Shown here: one piece after another, positions 1-13,214 of the stretch
How the letters are laid out: the number at the start of each line of letters is the position of its first letter
Position numbering within the stretch: position 1 is the first letter of the stretch
Source of the DNA: Hamiltosporidium tvaerminnensis
Taxonomy: Eukaryota > Microsporidia > Dubosqiidae
Assembly (NCBI GenBank): GCA_022605425.2
Contig: CM061253.1
Location: 248,001-312,000, forward strand
Reading direction: 5' to 3'
Length of the DNA stretch: 64,000 nucleotides
The notes under the pieces: generated by a model
Databases searched by the model: none
The model's input: only the letters and a program-made list of their open reading frames with translations
Told to the model about the DNA's origin: nothing
Position numbers and translations under genes: made by a program

Positions 1-75
1 GTCCCTTTTAGTCGGTTCTTACGGCAAGCAGCGAAATCTCCAAGCCAATTCTGCATCCGGCAGAGCGAATAAACT
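1..75 (+). repeat. R240 repeat, partial copy cut by the window edge
   Basis: Matches the right end of the R240 family: a gtccctttta start, then a diverged form of the core tcttacgacaagcag, then ccaagccaattctgcatccgg. The same core is at about 11.5, 36.7 and 56.7 kb. Confidence 0.75.
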
Positions 76-2618
76 AATACGAATCATGTAATGATATCCA
101 GTATATTCGTGTGTAGTTTATATCACACAGATTATATATGAGAGATTTTCGGACCAAAATAAAACATTATTACCATACAACAAGCAGATAACTAAAGAAG
201 GTGGAAAAGTAATTCAGAGTGTTTATAAAAGGGTTTTGAGTAAATTCATCATGCTTTTGGTTTATTATAACAAAAGAAGGTTCTATTTAAAGGTGTTGAT
301 TGGTAACGCTGATTTACTCTATATATTCTTTTTTTTCAAGAGCACGTAGAAATGATCAAAATGTTATGATATAGATTCTAGACGATAGAATTCTCTCTAT
401 AATAATTATAAATAGCTGTAAAAAAATTCAAAAAACATATTTAATAAGAATTAATACATAAAATAAATTATTATTATAAGTTATAAAACAATACAAGCGC
501 ATAAAGTACCATTGAAACAAAAGATAAAGTTACTATAAATAAGAGTAACTTAATCATTGCGACAAACGGTGAATCGCAATACAATTTGTTATAAAATTTA
601 ATTAAAAATTATTAAAGTTGTGGTTTTCTGTAAAAAAATATTTTTTTGGATTTTAGTATTCTTAATAAAGGTAACCGAATATTCAAGTAAAATAAAAAAA
701 TTTACGTTACACATGTTCTAAAGGTTGTATTAAATATTAAAATGTAGTAATGAAACTTTTTAGGTATTCTTTTACTATTAAGAGTATTTTTTCTAGCAAA
801 TTTGCTTTATATAGCAAAAAACCCATCATTGAAAATTTTTGTATTCAAAACATCCAAAATAATTTTTAGATGCTTTGTTTTCTGTTATTTGTTAAAATTT
901 TAGTTAAATGACCGAGTATTTTGTCTTTGGTCTAGGTTTTCGGTCTAGGGTAACGAACTCGAGTATTGTATTATTTATTGGATTTTCTTACTACTCCCTA
1001 TAAAAAATCGTTCTAGAAATGATTTTTAAGGAACCCAAAGTTCGAAATAAAAGAAATAAACTGTACTATTGGTATATTTTTTCGATTATTCCTTATTGAT
1101 AATGCTATCGAATTTAGATATATATTTAATATACCTATAAAACATCAAGGCCTGTTGTTCACTAAAACTTTATACAAACTTTAGCAAGATTTTCAGTTTT
1201 CTCTGATCTTCCTGCCTAAGATTTTACGCTTTATTTTACATTTATGGATTCTTCTTTAATTAAAGTTTTAAATAATTCAACTGTAGTTTTTACTCTAAAA
1301 AATCGGATTCTTTGATAAATTTAACACTTTTATCAGAACTTGTTTTTGAATTTTTTATAATATCATAGGCTAAATTAATGGCATTTGAGAATTAAAATTT
1401 TTCCGAAAAAATCTTTGTATAGATTTGGTTTAAATTCGTTAGAAAAATATTAAATTAGTAGTTTAAAATCTTAAAAGAAATAATTACGGCCCTTTCCTTT
1501 AAAGAATAAATTCATTTACTTTATATAAAATATAGCATTATCGCCTCAATAAAAATGAGCTGATTATGCAGGCATATAGAAATCCGAGTTTTAGACCACA
1601 TAATTAAAAATTAGTTTGTATATCTCTTATTTAAATTTTACTTAAGAATAAATATTATTGAAGCAATGCATATATAAATAGAAGCTAGATAAAATGCAAA
1701 AGTACATAATCGTGTCAATGCAAAAATAAATCGATATCCGAATAGAAATGATGTGGCTAATACTTTGAAATCTACAATAAATATAATAACGTCATGGTTT
1801 TTGTTTAAAGAATATTACTTTTAAAAATTGGTATAATTAAAGAGATTCGAGTTTTTTTTGGAGTATTATTTTTAGCTTTTTTAAATAATTACTATAAGCA
1901 TATTAATCCTACGGCACTTTGGTTTTGGAAATCGGTTTTGGTCTCGAAACAATCATTTATTTCTTTCCACATTGTACAAAAATTTTAATTATCCACTAAA
2001 CACATTTTTATTCTATTGCTTTTAACGATACTACCAACCATATTTTTAAAAGTCTTTCTCGGTTTCTTTTATCTTAAGAAATAGCTCAAAATTTTTCTAG
2101 GATTGTTCTTGGCTAAGATTATTTCAAAATATTCTATGCCCTTAAACTAAGAAAGTGTTTTACTTGGAAAAATCGATTATTTGTTATATCATACATTTTT
2201 TTGTCATATGTTCCCCCTTTATTTTTTAATAGTTGCCTAAGTCTTTATAAGCATTTTCTTGACCTTGTCTAAAAAAAATATAAGTCATTATCGAGACTAA
2301 CTAATATTTCGAAAGTTTAAATAATAATGTGGCATAAACAATAGAAAAATCTCGGTTTCTGTTACAAATGTTGGATTTCCTTGAATAGGCGACAAATGAA
2401 TTATTGTTCTTGTTTTATTGAGCATATTTTTTTGAGCCTAAGTACATCCCAAATCATTCTCTTCTAAAGCGGTTTGGCTTTTATTCTTATTTATTATAAT
2501 AAATACGTATCATATATTATGCATGTTTTCCAATATGGCCTTAGTAATCTACTCTACGATGTGTTTGTATCATTTATAATAGCTTGTTACACAGTCTTTC
2601 GAAGCGGCACGGAACGTA

Positions 2619-2679
2619 TTAAAGAGGCATTTTAATATTGGTTTTTTAAACCATGAGAAATACGAAAAAGCCTCTTTAA
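2619..2679. other. Nested inverted repeat (potential hairpin)
   Basis: Arms ttaaagaggc (2619-2628) and gcctctttaa (2670-2679) are perfect complements, and pairing extends inward with one mismatch. The loop contains a second small palindrome, ggttttttaaacc. It lies inside the decayed element copy 1. Confidence 0.6.
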
Positions 2680-5131
2680 AAAGCTTAAACCAAACCGAAA
2701 TTATGATTATGGTTTTTTTTACCAAAATACAAATATGAATGGCAACAATAAAGTAAAAAAGTATTTATAGGTGATTTAGTCGCCAACCCTACGATCACTA
2801 CGCATATATAGAGTCATGCTTATGCTAACTAGTATGTGTATTAGCAAAAAAATGTTGATTATTACAATATATGTGGACATCTTCTATCTTTCTCTCTGTG
2901 TAAGTTTATCATTAGACCTCTTAAGCCGTTAGCCGTAAAAGCTCTTTTAGGCGGCTACATTTTCGCATTTAGAATATTTTTTTTACATTTTTTTACATTT
3001 TTCTACGAAGTTATGAAATTATTTCGATCAGAAACTTTAGCCAAAGGGAATATTCATACTATAAACAAAATAATCTTCGCAAAAATTGGAAATAATACTT
3101 CGATAATTTTATATTTTATTTTTAAATGCTATAATAGCTATAAGAAATTCTACTATGTCAAAAAAAGCAAATAGATCAATGATCCACATTAAGTCACTTT
3201 TACAGCGGTAAAGGATGCCCCAAAACATTCTCAATGCATTCTATGTTTAAATATATTTTCGACAAGCAATCACAGACTACTAAAGCTTTTAGAGCCTCTT
3301 ACCAATCTACATGGTGGTAAAGGTACAAATAAAATGAACAGCTTGAACTCAAAAATGACTCGATTTGATATACTTAATACAATCTACAAAATTATACGAG
3401 TCAAAAATTCAGAAGCCTTTGCATTTGTGTTTTTACGAGAATATCCATGCTGGAAAAAAAACCTTATGCAATCGCCAAGGAAATTATAAAACTTGCTATC
3501 AATAATAGCTAAACCATTATTAAATACTGAAGCACGTTATATTTTATCGAATAATTTTAGAAAGCTAAGATTCTTCGCGAATTAACTCTTGGGAAGATAT
3601 TTTACTTTACATAATTAAAGACATAAGACTACGCTTACTAAGAATAAGTATATAGTTAAAAGGGTCAACCGATGTTTATAATTGCTGCAAGCTGCTGGTA
3701 TTTTTGCGATTATAAACAAAAAATAGAGTAATTTCTATTTTGTGGGCTATAGGAGTAAATTGAGAGACATTTACTCTTCTGATCACCCATTTTTTGTTAG
3801 AAAATTTATTATCACTAAATGTGATGACCTCAATATGCGCTACTAGGCTCCAACCATGTCAAGCAGAGAGTCTAGATTTTTTCTCACGCTAAAAAGGGTA
3901 ATCTCTAAAGATAGAAATAACGGATTGTATGCTACAGTGTCGTTCACTTGCATTAAAAACATTGTATATATTATCTAATTATGCAATAGCATAGTTGAAA
4001 AATCATCAGACGAGTTTTAATAATCGTTTTTTGTTTCTCTGTGGCCAAATGGTTTTGTTCATATATTGCTACTATATCATAGAGAGATACGATGGCATTT
4101 TAAAGGTGCCTGTTTATAAAAGCTTAAAAAATGCGGGAATAAATTATTGCGATATTGGATGGTAAAAACTCATGTTTGTTAACAGATTTTTCAATTTTAA
4201 ACACCATGCTCAGACTAGTTCATTAGCAGATCCATACCACTTATTGAATCAAGGATATAATCTAGAGAGGTGGTACGACCATAATAAATGTTGAATAAAA
4301 ACCATCTTCATTTTTTACATGCTTGAAGTTTTTGTACATCGAGTTGAAATTGCAAATTCTAAACTTCTTTAGTTTGATTTAAGCATTGTAGAAAATGTAA
4401 AAAAAAGCAATTATACCCCACATTTCAATGCATTTGAAATTCTTAACGAATCATTCATAGAAATCTTTTAAGGGAAATATTATCAAAACTCAAAACTGGA
4501 TACATTAGACTTTTGATAACACAAATTCGATTGGTGCTAGTGATTAAAAAAAGAAGTTATTTGGAAATGCAGGACAGTAGACTATTAACTTAATTTGTCG
4601 ATTTGAATCAAAACATTTCTCTGATACATAGTTAGATGATTATCTACTGTTTAAAAAAAGGTATTACATTTTCTTCTATTATTTATTACTACTTACCCGT
4701 GTGCAAAATGTTTTCATCACTTTTGCGCTTTAACACCAAAGCGAAAATAGCATGAAAGCAAGTTATGACTTACGCAAGTTTCATTTAAAAAAATAGCCTC
4801 GCTTCACAAATATTATAATAAACAAGCAACGCTGTCTAGTTACAAAATAATATAATTTTTTACGAAGTTGATATATTTAAATATGTAACGGATAATTTAA
4901 ACTTTTGAAATTTTGTATAATGCCCAAAGCGAATGTGTGATTTGATAAATTTTTATTTTGTTCAAAAAAATCAGACATTTTCAAACTAGGGAGCTTTCAA
5001 CAAAAAATCTTAACAAACAAGCTGAAAAAATGCCTAAGCTCTTATTTAATATACTCTGCCGCTCAAAATGAGGCATGTTGGGAGTTTGAGCCCATGATGT
5101 CGACAGAGGTTGCACTGATGCAAGAATTATT

Positions 5132-5434
5132 ATGAAATTTGTTCTTAGCATATCAGAGGCCAATCTCATGTATTTCAAAACCAAGCATAGAATCTTGAAT
5201 CAAGTTTATGTGCAGAACCAATCTAAAATCTGTAATCCAACCGTTTTTTGCATTAAAAGAATTCCAAAGATCGAAATTTCATTAAGGGAATGTGCAATAA
5301 TCCCTTTCAAGACCAAGTTTCAATGTTATAAACGATGTGACGGTAAACTTGGATGCAAATCTGACATATGCAAGTGCCTTAAAGGAAAAAAGCATTGTTA
5401 CTCGAAATTTCGCGAAAAAAAGAAACTGCTCTAA
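5132..5434 (+). pseudogene. Cys-rich C-terminal remnant of an integrase-type transposon protein
   Basis: A 100-codon open frame from an ATG. The end has the pattern C-x3-C-x6-C-x4-C-x-C-x6-C (CYKRCDGKLGCKSDICKC, then HC). Similar Cys clusters follow the integrase domain in some eukaryotic integrase-derived elements (KRBA2/Ginger-like, from memory). The upstream part (VYVQN, NPTVF) resembles the short domain between integrase and Cys cluster. There is no CCC motif at the ATG, so it is read as the tail of a dead, longer frame rather than a host gene. Confidence 0.5.
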
Positions 5435-5599
5435 TCAATATAAACACTTGAATTTGACATATTTTATTAATGTACATGTTTTTTTGTGTTAAGTACTTTT
5501 TTATAATTTTTTACATTAGTAATATTTTCTCATATTTTTATATGTTATAAAATAGTGAAGTGAGATAACCACATAGAAAATTTTCTGCTTGAAAATGAG

Positions 5600-6235
5600 T
5601 GTGTGGACTGGTGTGAGCTCATATTTTGAATTTTCGGTGAAAAATCAACCACACTACATCTTCGGTTGTTCTATGGGAGTTCGTATGAGGAGAAGAGGTC
5701 TACGAAATGGCGAAACTACCCACAAATTTATTTGTATTTTTTATATGAACCAGATTGCAGACTGCAGATGAACATGTAGATAATTGCCATGTAAAGGCAC
5801 GGAAACCTAGCTTTGCTCACTCGCGTTTGAATACTTGGCGCCCAGGAGATATAAAAATTAAACACATTAAAAGCCGGGAGAGCTAAGTACCGGATTTTAC
5901 CTGTGGGATGACATTGCACTGTCTAGGTGGACCCATGTAAATCTCTAAAATATATCTTAGCTAGAAATTTATGGGGTTCAAGAAAGTGTAGAGTATGTGG
6001 GAATACTGCATAGTCTTCGGGGGCCCAGGAGGTTCGGCCCTCGACCACACCCCATGCTACCGACATTAACGAAAACCGGGCAAAAACCTCGCCTATTAAT
6101 TAGGTTTTACATACCAGGTAGATGAAAGGCTTCGGAACGTAGGTATCGCAGGGGTTACCGATGGAGTCTTGGAGTAGCAGTCATTTATCTTAAACCTAGA
6201 ACTGCGTAATGTCATGAAAACAAATATAACACTTG
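5600..6235 (-). repeat. R580 dispersed repeat, copy A (reverse orientation)
   Basis: When reversed it aligns along its whole length with copies at about 54.55-55.16 kb and 59.95-60.53 kb. Shared blocks include cattaacac/acattacgc-agttctaggttta, aatgactgctactccaa, actccatcggta, cttctagctaagatatat, ccacctagacagtgcaatgt, ttagctctcccggctt and aacaaccgaagatgt. It is visibly GC-richer than its surroundings. It starts 170 bases after the Cys-rich remnant. No coding potential is evident. Confidence 0.85.
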
Positions 6236-9200
6236 CCATTGTTTTAAAAGAAGTTATATTTTTAAATAAATTGGAACGATTATGTTATAAAAAATTCTCA
6301 AATTGCCCGTAACATATACTTTTTTTTAAATAACAACAATTTTCAACAAATATTAACACTTTTTTATTTTGCTGTGAGAACGATTTTCTCATAAAAGTGA
6401 ATTTCACTCACTTAAAAGATTAAAAATTACTTTTATAATCCAGAATATAACATACTCATGTATTTCTTTCGCGTATAATCCGAATGTTTGCGTGTGCTAC
6501 TTTTACACTATTTTGACATAATATTGTGCCTTATGTGTTTTTTCTTATATTTCGAACCACTGTTTTTAAAACGTTTTCTTTTACTTACACTTTTAGATAA
6601 TGTAAAAGCCATGATAAGTTGTATTTATAAGAAATACCTTATTCCCTCGATATTAGTATTCTAATGAATAAAACAATATATTTGTTTTACATTTAAGATA
6701 ATTGTAAAATAGATAAAGTTCGGTTGATTGAATTTTTTTACTTCGCTGAGAATAAAAGAACTAAACTTTTTTGCAATAACCTATACGGGACGTGAGACAC
6801 TTTGGTTTTTTGTTTTCATTTGTTTATTTAGGAACTTAACCGATATTTAGAGTAAAAATCTATTCTTCAAACTTAATTTTTTTGCTTAGAATTATCTCAT
6901 TAAGAAAAGCGTATCGAACATTTAAAATTATTTTTGTTATATGGTCAAATTATTGTGATATAAATTTTTCTATGCCTAACAAATGTCGGATAAATAATTT
7001 TTCTATTTTCTTGAGCTTTTTTTTATGAATTAAAACAAATGTCTCATGAATCCTTCTTATTTTTTTACGTCTTGGTTCTATATGTTTCTTTAGCTCACAA
7101 ATGTTTAATATGACTTCGAAACTTACTCAAAAATAATTGTTTCAATTTACTTTATCATATCGGTTTTCTTCTTTTATGCTTATTTTATTCGAAATCTGTT
7201 TTTTTATAGTTAGATTAAATTAAACTAACAATAGATGTGACTTTACGCACTTTGCAGTTGTTTTGGGCCTTATAATGGCTTTAAATTGAGTATTCAAATA
7301 GAATTACTTAATTATAACATGTTTTTTTAATAGGAGCCATGAATATACTCACCACTTTACAGATACATATTTTAAGAATTTTAGGGCATTTTTGACAGGA
7401 ATAAGCACTTTCCATGTACATTACAAACGTATCTATAGATTTTATAGACATAATATGAAATAATATACCATAGTGACGGTTAAAATTATCATTAATCATT
7501 TAGTATATTTTTATTTTGAAAATTAATTCAGCTTCAATCGATTGCTAGTTGTTGTCGTTATGAATTCATATTTCAAAAGATGACATAAGAAACGTACTGT
7601 CTAAGAAGGTTGAATTTTTTCATCGCGTATACAGCAAAAAAATTCGCAATCTAAAGACTGAAATGAAACACGCTTATGTTTTGCGAGTTGGAAGTGTCGT
7701 AGATTTGTATAAGTTTGGTTTTTTAACAGTTTCTTGATATATGCCTTGCTTTTAAAAATCCTTTAATATCTAATTTTTAAATTTAGTTCATATATCTGGC
7801 CTAGAACTTATTTTTTGATTTGTTTATATAAAAAAAATGTTTCATCTCGGCCTTTCTCACAAACTTCATCGACCCCTGGCGTCTCTTCTGTTTTTCTTAA
7901 TTTTAGACTTAAAACATTACATGCTGTTTTGATCCTTCTATAATATATACTCACATGAATTAATACGGCATTGAATTTACAATCCCGAGAAAAGATTCTT
8001 ATGTCATTTTGACTAATCTCATCGTCTTTGTCTTAGTTCAAGTTTCGACTTTATCATTGGTTGATTTATCGTTTTACACAAACTGGAACCACTTTATTTC
8101 TGTAGCTCTTCCGCTTATCAGCTTTCTTTCCTCTTAGGTAGCCCCTATGTTTTGCATATAGTTCGAGAAAATATATTTACCAAGTAAATCTTAATTTAGA
8201 AGTTTTTCTTAAAATTTTATTTATAAGGGGTGTATATGATATTTAGTTAGAGTTTTCTGAATGCTGATATAAATCTTTGCTTTATAGGTTTAATCACAGA
8301 AGTTTTTTTGTTAGAAATATTCGAAGATACACACATGCGCTAAAAGACCAAACTTATAGATTTCATTATTTTATAGGGTGGGAAATTTTTCATATTCGAG
8401 TGCATTCACTAGAATACGGGCAGACTAGATAAAGAAACCCCGTAGTATTATTTAAAAGCACTATATGCACCATCCATCGTTTATCGTTAGGTATTTAATA
8501 CACCAAAACGTGTTTTACAACAAACTCGGTACATATTTTTATAAAATATGAGAAAAGCGAGCTATAAACGATTTAATGCTAGTAAATTCGATTTTTCGCA
8601 TTAAATATATTATTTCACTGTGTACTTGGATTATTCGACTTTTTTAGTTAATATGGAGCATCCGGTCATAATTATACTCGCTTTTAAAATATTTCAGATG
8701 ACTATGTTTTGGACTTTTTTTGCCGAAGGCTATACTTGAAGCCAGCGTCTCAATATAACACAAATATTTCGAATTTCTTTGCGAGTCGCGAAAAACTTTG
8801 GTTCGCAGTCAATTCTTTAAGCTTTAACAAGGATAGTATTTCTATTTTTGCATATGGCACCACATAACATCGCCGGTTCAACCTTCTGAAGCCAACTGTG
8901 AAATACAAAAGAAGGTTTTTCATCCAACCTTTTTTAATGTTCGCCTAAAAAATAACCTACTTAATATCCTAACTTGCTACGATTTGTCTCGATTTTTTCT
9001 GTTTACACAAGAAAGTTACTTCATATATTAAACAGTCGCCTTAGGTTCTGCAATTCGAGTATACCAAAAAGTATTTTGTGCAAATTGCGTGTTATATCCG
9101 AAATTTTCTCACCGTTATGGACGTATTAACTATTTTAACAATTTTAAAACACTAAGGATTTTATTTAGCGCTTAGTTTTATTGACAATGAACTTAGAAGA

Positions 9201-10999
9201 AACCGCAGCTTTCGAGTCCAAACTGGACCTTGAAAATTTTTCTTAAAATTGCAAACAGTTCAAAAGACTGGGCTTTTTTCTTTACTTTACAATGCAGTAC
9301 AATGCTTCGGTATAATATCTCTGAAGGATATAAATCATTAGCAGAGATAACAGTGAAAGAGCACGCACATAAAAACCTACGCAGAGCAAAAACTCGAAAT
9401 TAAAGCACAATGATGCAAGATATATTTATTATTCTTGAATATATCTCTAATGTAAAGTCTATTCTTATCTGTTCGAAAATAGAATGTTAAATTTTATTCT
9501 AAGATGTAAATAAAATCATAGGACCTTCAATTCGGCGTTGACATCATACAAAGTTTAGCCTTATATTTTTTATATTAATATAAAAAACTTTACCTTTATG
9601 ACCAGCGTTCTGCTTATTCACAATAGCGGTTTGTTCTTTAATAAAATTTTGTTGCTCAATTTGAAAAATACGTCTTTTTGAAGTGGTTTTTTTACATTTT
9701 TTTGCCGATTAAAAAATTCTACTGATTTTTTTACTATTTTTTTGCCATCTTTAAATCTTGATATGGAATAAGAGTTTGTATTTTTGCAAATGTATCTGCC
9801 TCCGCGGTATTTGTGAAAATCCAACCGTAACCTCTGTTAGGCAGATATATTAATCGATCTATGCATTTTATAAGTTTTATATTGGCATAATTATGATTTC
9901 TGACTGTTATATTTTGTGTTTCGGATGATATGTATTCGAAATAGAAAAAGTTAAATATAACGCAGAATCGCTAATAATTAAAACAACTTTTTATAAAATC
10001 TATTACACTCTGTCTTTAAAATAAAATAAACCTGGGTGTAGAATTGGTGGCAGTATCTACAATAAAACATATGGTGATAGCGCTTCCCATAATATATATA
10101 GTACTGAAGTAAAATTTATCTCTTACTCTTTAACAGTATTATTTGAATAAATAAAATAAATTTTTATTTCTTTTAAAAAAGAGAGCTATTTTTTCAACAA
10201 TGATTTGCCTTTTTTGAATAAATTCGTAAAAAAAGTTTTCCAGGGTTCAACCTAGAATGGAACTTTTCGAAATATCAGATAATTACTTATAAAGAGAATT
10301 AACAACCAAGAATAGAGAAAGCATTCAGACGATAGTTCTTTCGGAGAAAGTACAAATCATTTTTTCTAAAAAACAGAAGCTGGTAGTATTGAAGATGGGA
10401 TCCCAGTAAAAAGAAAAAAGAGTATATAAATGTCATATAAAAAGCAAAGATCGATAATTGCTCAAATTTATTTTAGTATAAACAAAAGAATAAAAATCAT
10501 AAAGAACTCAAATCGATATGAGATTTAACACTCTTTGTGATAAAACCGGGAAGGATATACTGAATCAAAATTTTCAGAATCAAATTTGAACAAAAAATGA
10601 AATGATTTAGAAAAATATAGAATATAAAGAAAGCAAATCTGACGCTTTCAATTCTGTATCAATTTAATTCCATTATAGCAATATTTTTACCTAAAAAAAA
10701 TAAAAAAATAACGCTCAATACAGTTTAAAATTGAAATATATATTAATACAATAAACTATATTATTTTTTTCTATTAATACTTACATTTTTAGGCATAATG
10801 ATATTTACACATAAAAAAAACAAAATAGATATCATGAAATATTGACGAAAAAATAAATTATTAAAAGAACAAATATAAATAAATTGAGAAAACGTTAAAT
10901 AAAAAATGCAAGCCTTGTCTCATAAATAGAATTAAGCCAGGTTTTTGTGTTCTGAGGGTAGTCTTTGTCAAAATATAAAATATAAACCTCAAAAAATAT
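6236..10999. other. Gene-free AT-rich stretch
   Basis: No frame with a CCC motif, recognisable domain or coding look was found on either strand. The short open frames here begin at arbitrary positions and have AT-driven composition. Probably old, eroded mobile-element DNA. Confidence 0.6.
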
Positions 11000-11060
11000 T
11001 AAAATTGTGGGTCCGATCTAAATATTTTTTAATTAAATTTTTTTTATGATTTGGGTATAA
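11000..11060 (+). repeat. TTGTGG-family repeat site
   Basis: ttgtgg at 11005, preceded by aaaaaatattaaaa and followed by an A/T-rich tract. The downstream sequence resembles that after the 22353 site. Confidence 0.5.
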
Positions 11061-11469
11061 AATCAATGGTAATATTATTTTAAAGAAACACCATAGATAT
11101 ATATTTGCGAACTTTACGAAATATACTAAGAACAAAAAAATATGCAATTAAAAAGTTATTTTTTTGCTAATTTTAATGATCCCGTCATTTTTATTTGAAT
11201 TTTATTACAGAATCTAATTTTATCTTTTTATCTATATATTATAAATCGTGCCGTGTAACGCAAATGAGCGCCAATAAAAACAGTGAGCTTTTTTCGTATT
11301 TATAGAGAGAGATATAACCGGAATTTTACTGTCTAAAATCAAAAAATATATCCCAAACAACTCTTGATGGTAAAAATTTCGGCAAACATCAAAGAAGGCT
11401 CTTTAACGCATAATAATTTTTTAATACATATATAGAAGCCATCATAATATGAAAGATATTTTGTTATCT

Positions 11470-11720
11470 AACGATACCTAGCCCACCATGCCGGGAGCAG
11501 AATTAGTTTGGAGTATTCTCTGCTTGTCGTAAGAAGCGACTAAAAGGGACTGGTCCTCCATTTTGGCGTTAGACGTAAAGCAAAAGCGCCACCCCTTATA
11601 ACTACCGTGTTACGAAACCCGAAAAAGTAATCAAATCCACTGAAAAAAACAAGTAGGCGATATACCGAAGGAGGCCAAGGCTCGTACAGATCTGTACTGC
11701 CAAGGAAGAATAAATAAAAT
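11470..11720 (-). repeat. R240 dispersed repeat (reverse orientation)
   Basis: Reversed, it reads gagccttggcctcc near one end, then ggaccagtccctttta, the core gtcgcttcttacgacaag, then cagagaatactccaaac and tctgctcccggcatgg. This is nearly the same as the 36.48-36.73 kb copy and similar to 56.46-56.73 kb. Confidence 0.82.
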
Positions 11721-11724
11721 ATAC

Positions 11725-12774
11725 CTAATAACAGATGTTTTTATAGGGAAGATTACGCTTAAAACCACCCTTTTTCAACACCTAAATGAATATATACAAA
11801 AAATATTGATTAAAGCAACACATTCGAAAGCCTATACTAATAAAAATGCAGATAAACTTGTGATCATCTCAAGACCAATTTTATTTTATATGTTTTTCTT
11901 ATTAGAAAAACTTTTTTGGCAATAAAAAAATTTTTGATGAGACTATTTGAATAACTAAAAGTCAGTATAATAAGATTAAATATACGATGAAATCGTATAT
12001 TTGAAGTTGCCACGTGCATGATATTATTACAGACTTTACAAAAATGACTTTTTTTCATTAAAATTAATAAGAACATGTATGAGACACTTCAAAAACCACA
12101 TAAAAATACCAATTCACAAATCATCTTAATTATTTTAAAAATTATGAAGAAACTTGATTATACTTTCGGATATATATCGAATTTTTAAACTCAATCATCA
12201 TGTATTTTATTCAGAAAAAGTCTAACTACTTAGACACATTTAAACTCGAATTCTTTAAAAATTATAATTCAACAGAGAGAAATCAAATAGAATTAATTAA
12301 ATTTCATTTTCTATGTGTTCGCGAATTATAATTAAGGAAATTTTTAAGAAATAAAAGTTGCTTCTTCGAGTTTTCTAAAGCACAAATTAATAATTTTAGC
12401 CGATAAAACTATTGATATTTAGTCACTATTTGGGAGCAAAATACATTTTGTTTACAAAAATTTTAGTGAAAATTGTATATAAATATGTAATAAAACTAAA
12501 GAAACTAACAAATATATTAAATTCAGTAAATGAATAATCATTAGCCCTTTATGAAGCATATAAGGTACCAAAAGGAAGCAAAGCCGGAATATATTTGAAG
12601 AAAGATAATCCGACTTACGCTCCTAAGGGTAGCAAAAAAAGTAGATATTAATAATATGTTTAGAAAGAATTAAATTGTGGTTTTATAAAATTCTATAATA
12701 CATTTTGGAGGACCTGGATACATTTGAAAAAAAAGACCAGATACCGATCCACTATGCCTATAAATTGATTAAAA
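11725..12774. other. Gene-free AT-rich stretch with one TTGTGG site
   Basis: Nothing coding seen. A TTGTGG core followed by tttt lies at 12675 in the context taaattgtggtttta. Confidence 0.5.
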
Positions 12775-12779
12775 CATTA

Positions 12780-13210
12780 TCTTTACATGTTCTCTTTTAC
12801 TTCTTGGTGTTGAGGCTGAAAGAATGAAGCGTCAATATATTCCGTCGCCTAAAAATGTCTTAAATTTCCTGCAGTTCCTATTTCATGAAAAATTGGGTCA
12901 GAAGAGTCTAAGAAGTTTAAGTTTTTCAGGGATCATTCATTTTTTCTTTAAACTTTCTGCTTTTACGCTCTGTAAGAAATTGTTTAAATTCCACGCCACG
13001 CCATAGATTTTTGAGACAGAGTTTTATAAAATTTATTATATTTATAACCTGATAATCAAGAATATAGGGGAGGGATCTTTAGAGTTAACGTCATTTATAA
13101 CTAACCAAAAATATAAAAAAATATTTTACGCGAATCTTAAACATTTATTCCCAAGCAGATGGTTGGAAGTGGGTTTTCTCCTCTTATCCTTAAAAGTTTC
13201 ATAGTAGTCT
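12780..13210 (+). repeat. CATTGCC-family repeat, diverged copy
   Basis: Shares tacttcttggtgttg near its left end, ataggggagggat in the middle and cccaagcagatggtt with ctcttatcctt at the right with the copies at 32.9-33.2 and 41.56-41.78 kb. The middle is poorly conserved. An open frame at 12824-13006 has no recognisable feature and is not called. Confidence 0.55.
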
Positions 13211-13214
13211 AGAT

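Larger units (their letters stand above)
600..5434 (+). mobile_element. Decayed integrase-type element (copy 1)
   Basis: No intact gene, but scraps of coding sequence line up on the + strand. Around 3.30-3.49 kb a run of about 60 codons is open (KMTRFDILNTIYKII, FLREYPCWKKNL). At 4381-4398 the codons read KHCRKC, matching KNCRKC in the integrase at the right end of the window (63446-63463; 16 of 18 bases identical). About 120-130 bases further comes a Q-I-x-L-V segment where the first catalytic Asp would be. At 5150-5410 lies a Cys-rich tail. Spacing fits an integrase with a zinc-binding N-domain and a Cys-rich C-terminus. The limits are uncertain; the left end is placed at the TTGTGG core (618). 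Confidence 0.5.

Noticed and set aside
8876-8932. Small inverted repeat aaccttct/agaaggtt
   Set aside because: Eight-base arms are expected by chance in 64 kb and nothing else supports a function.
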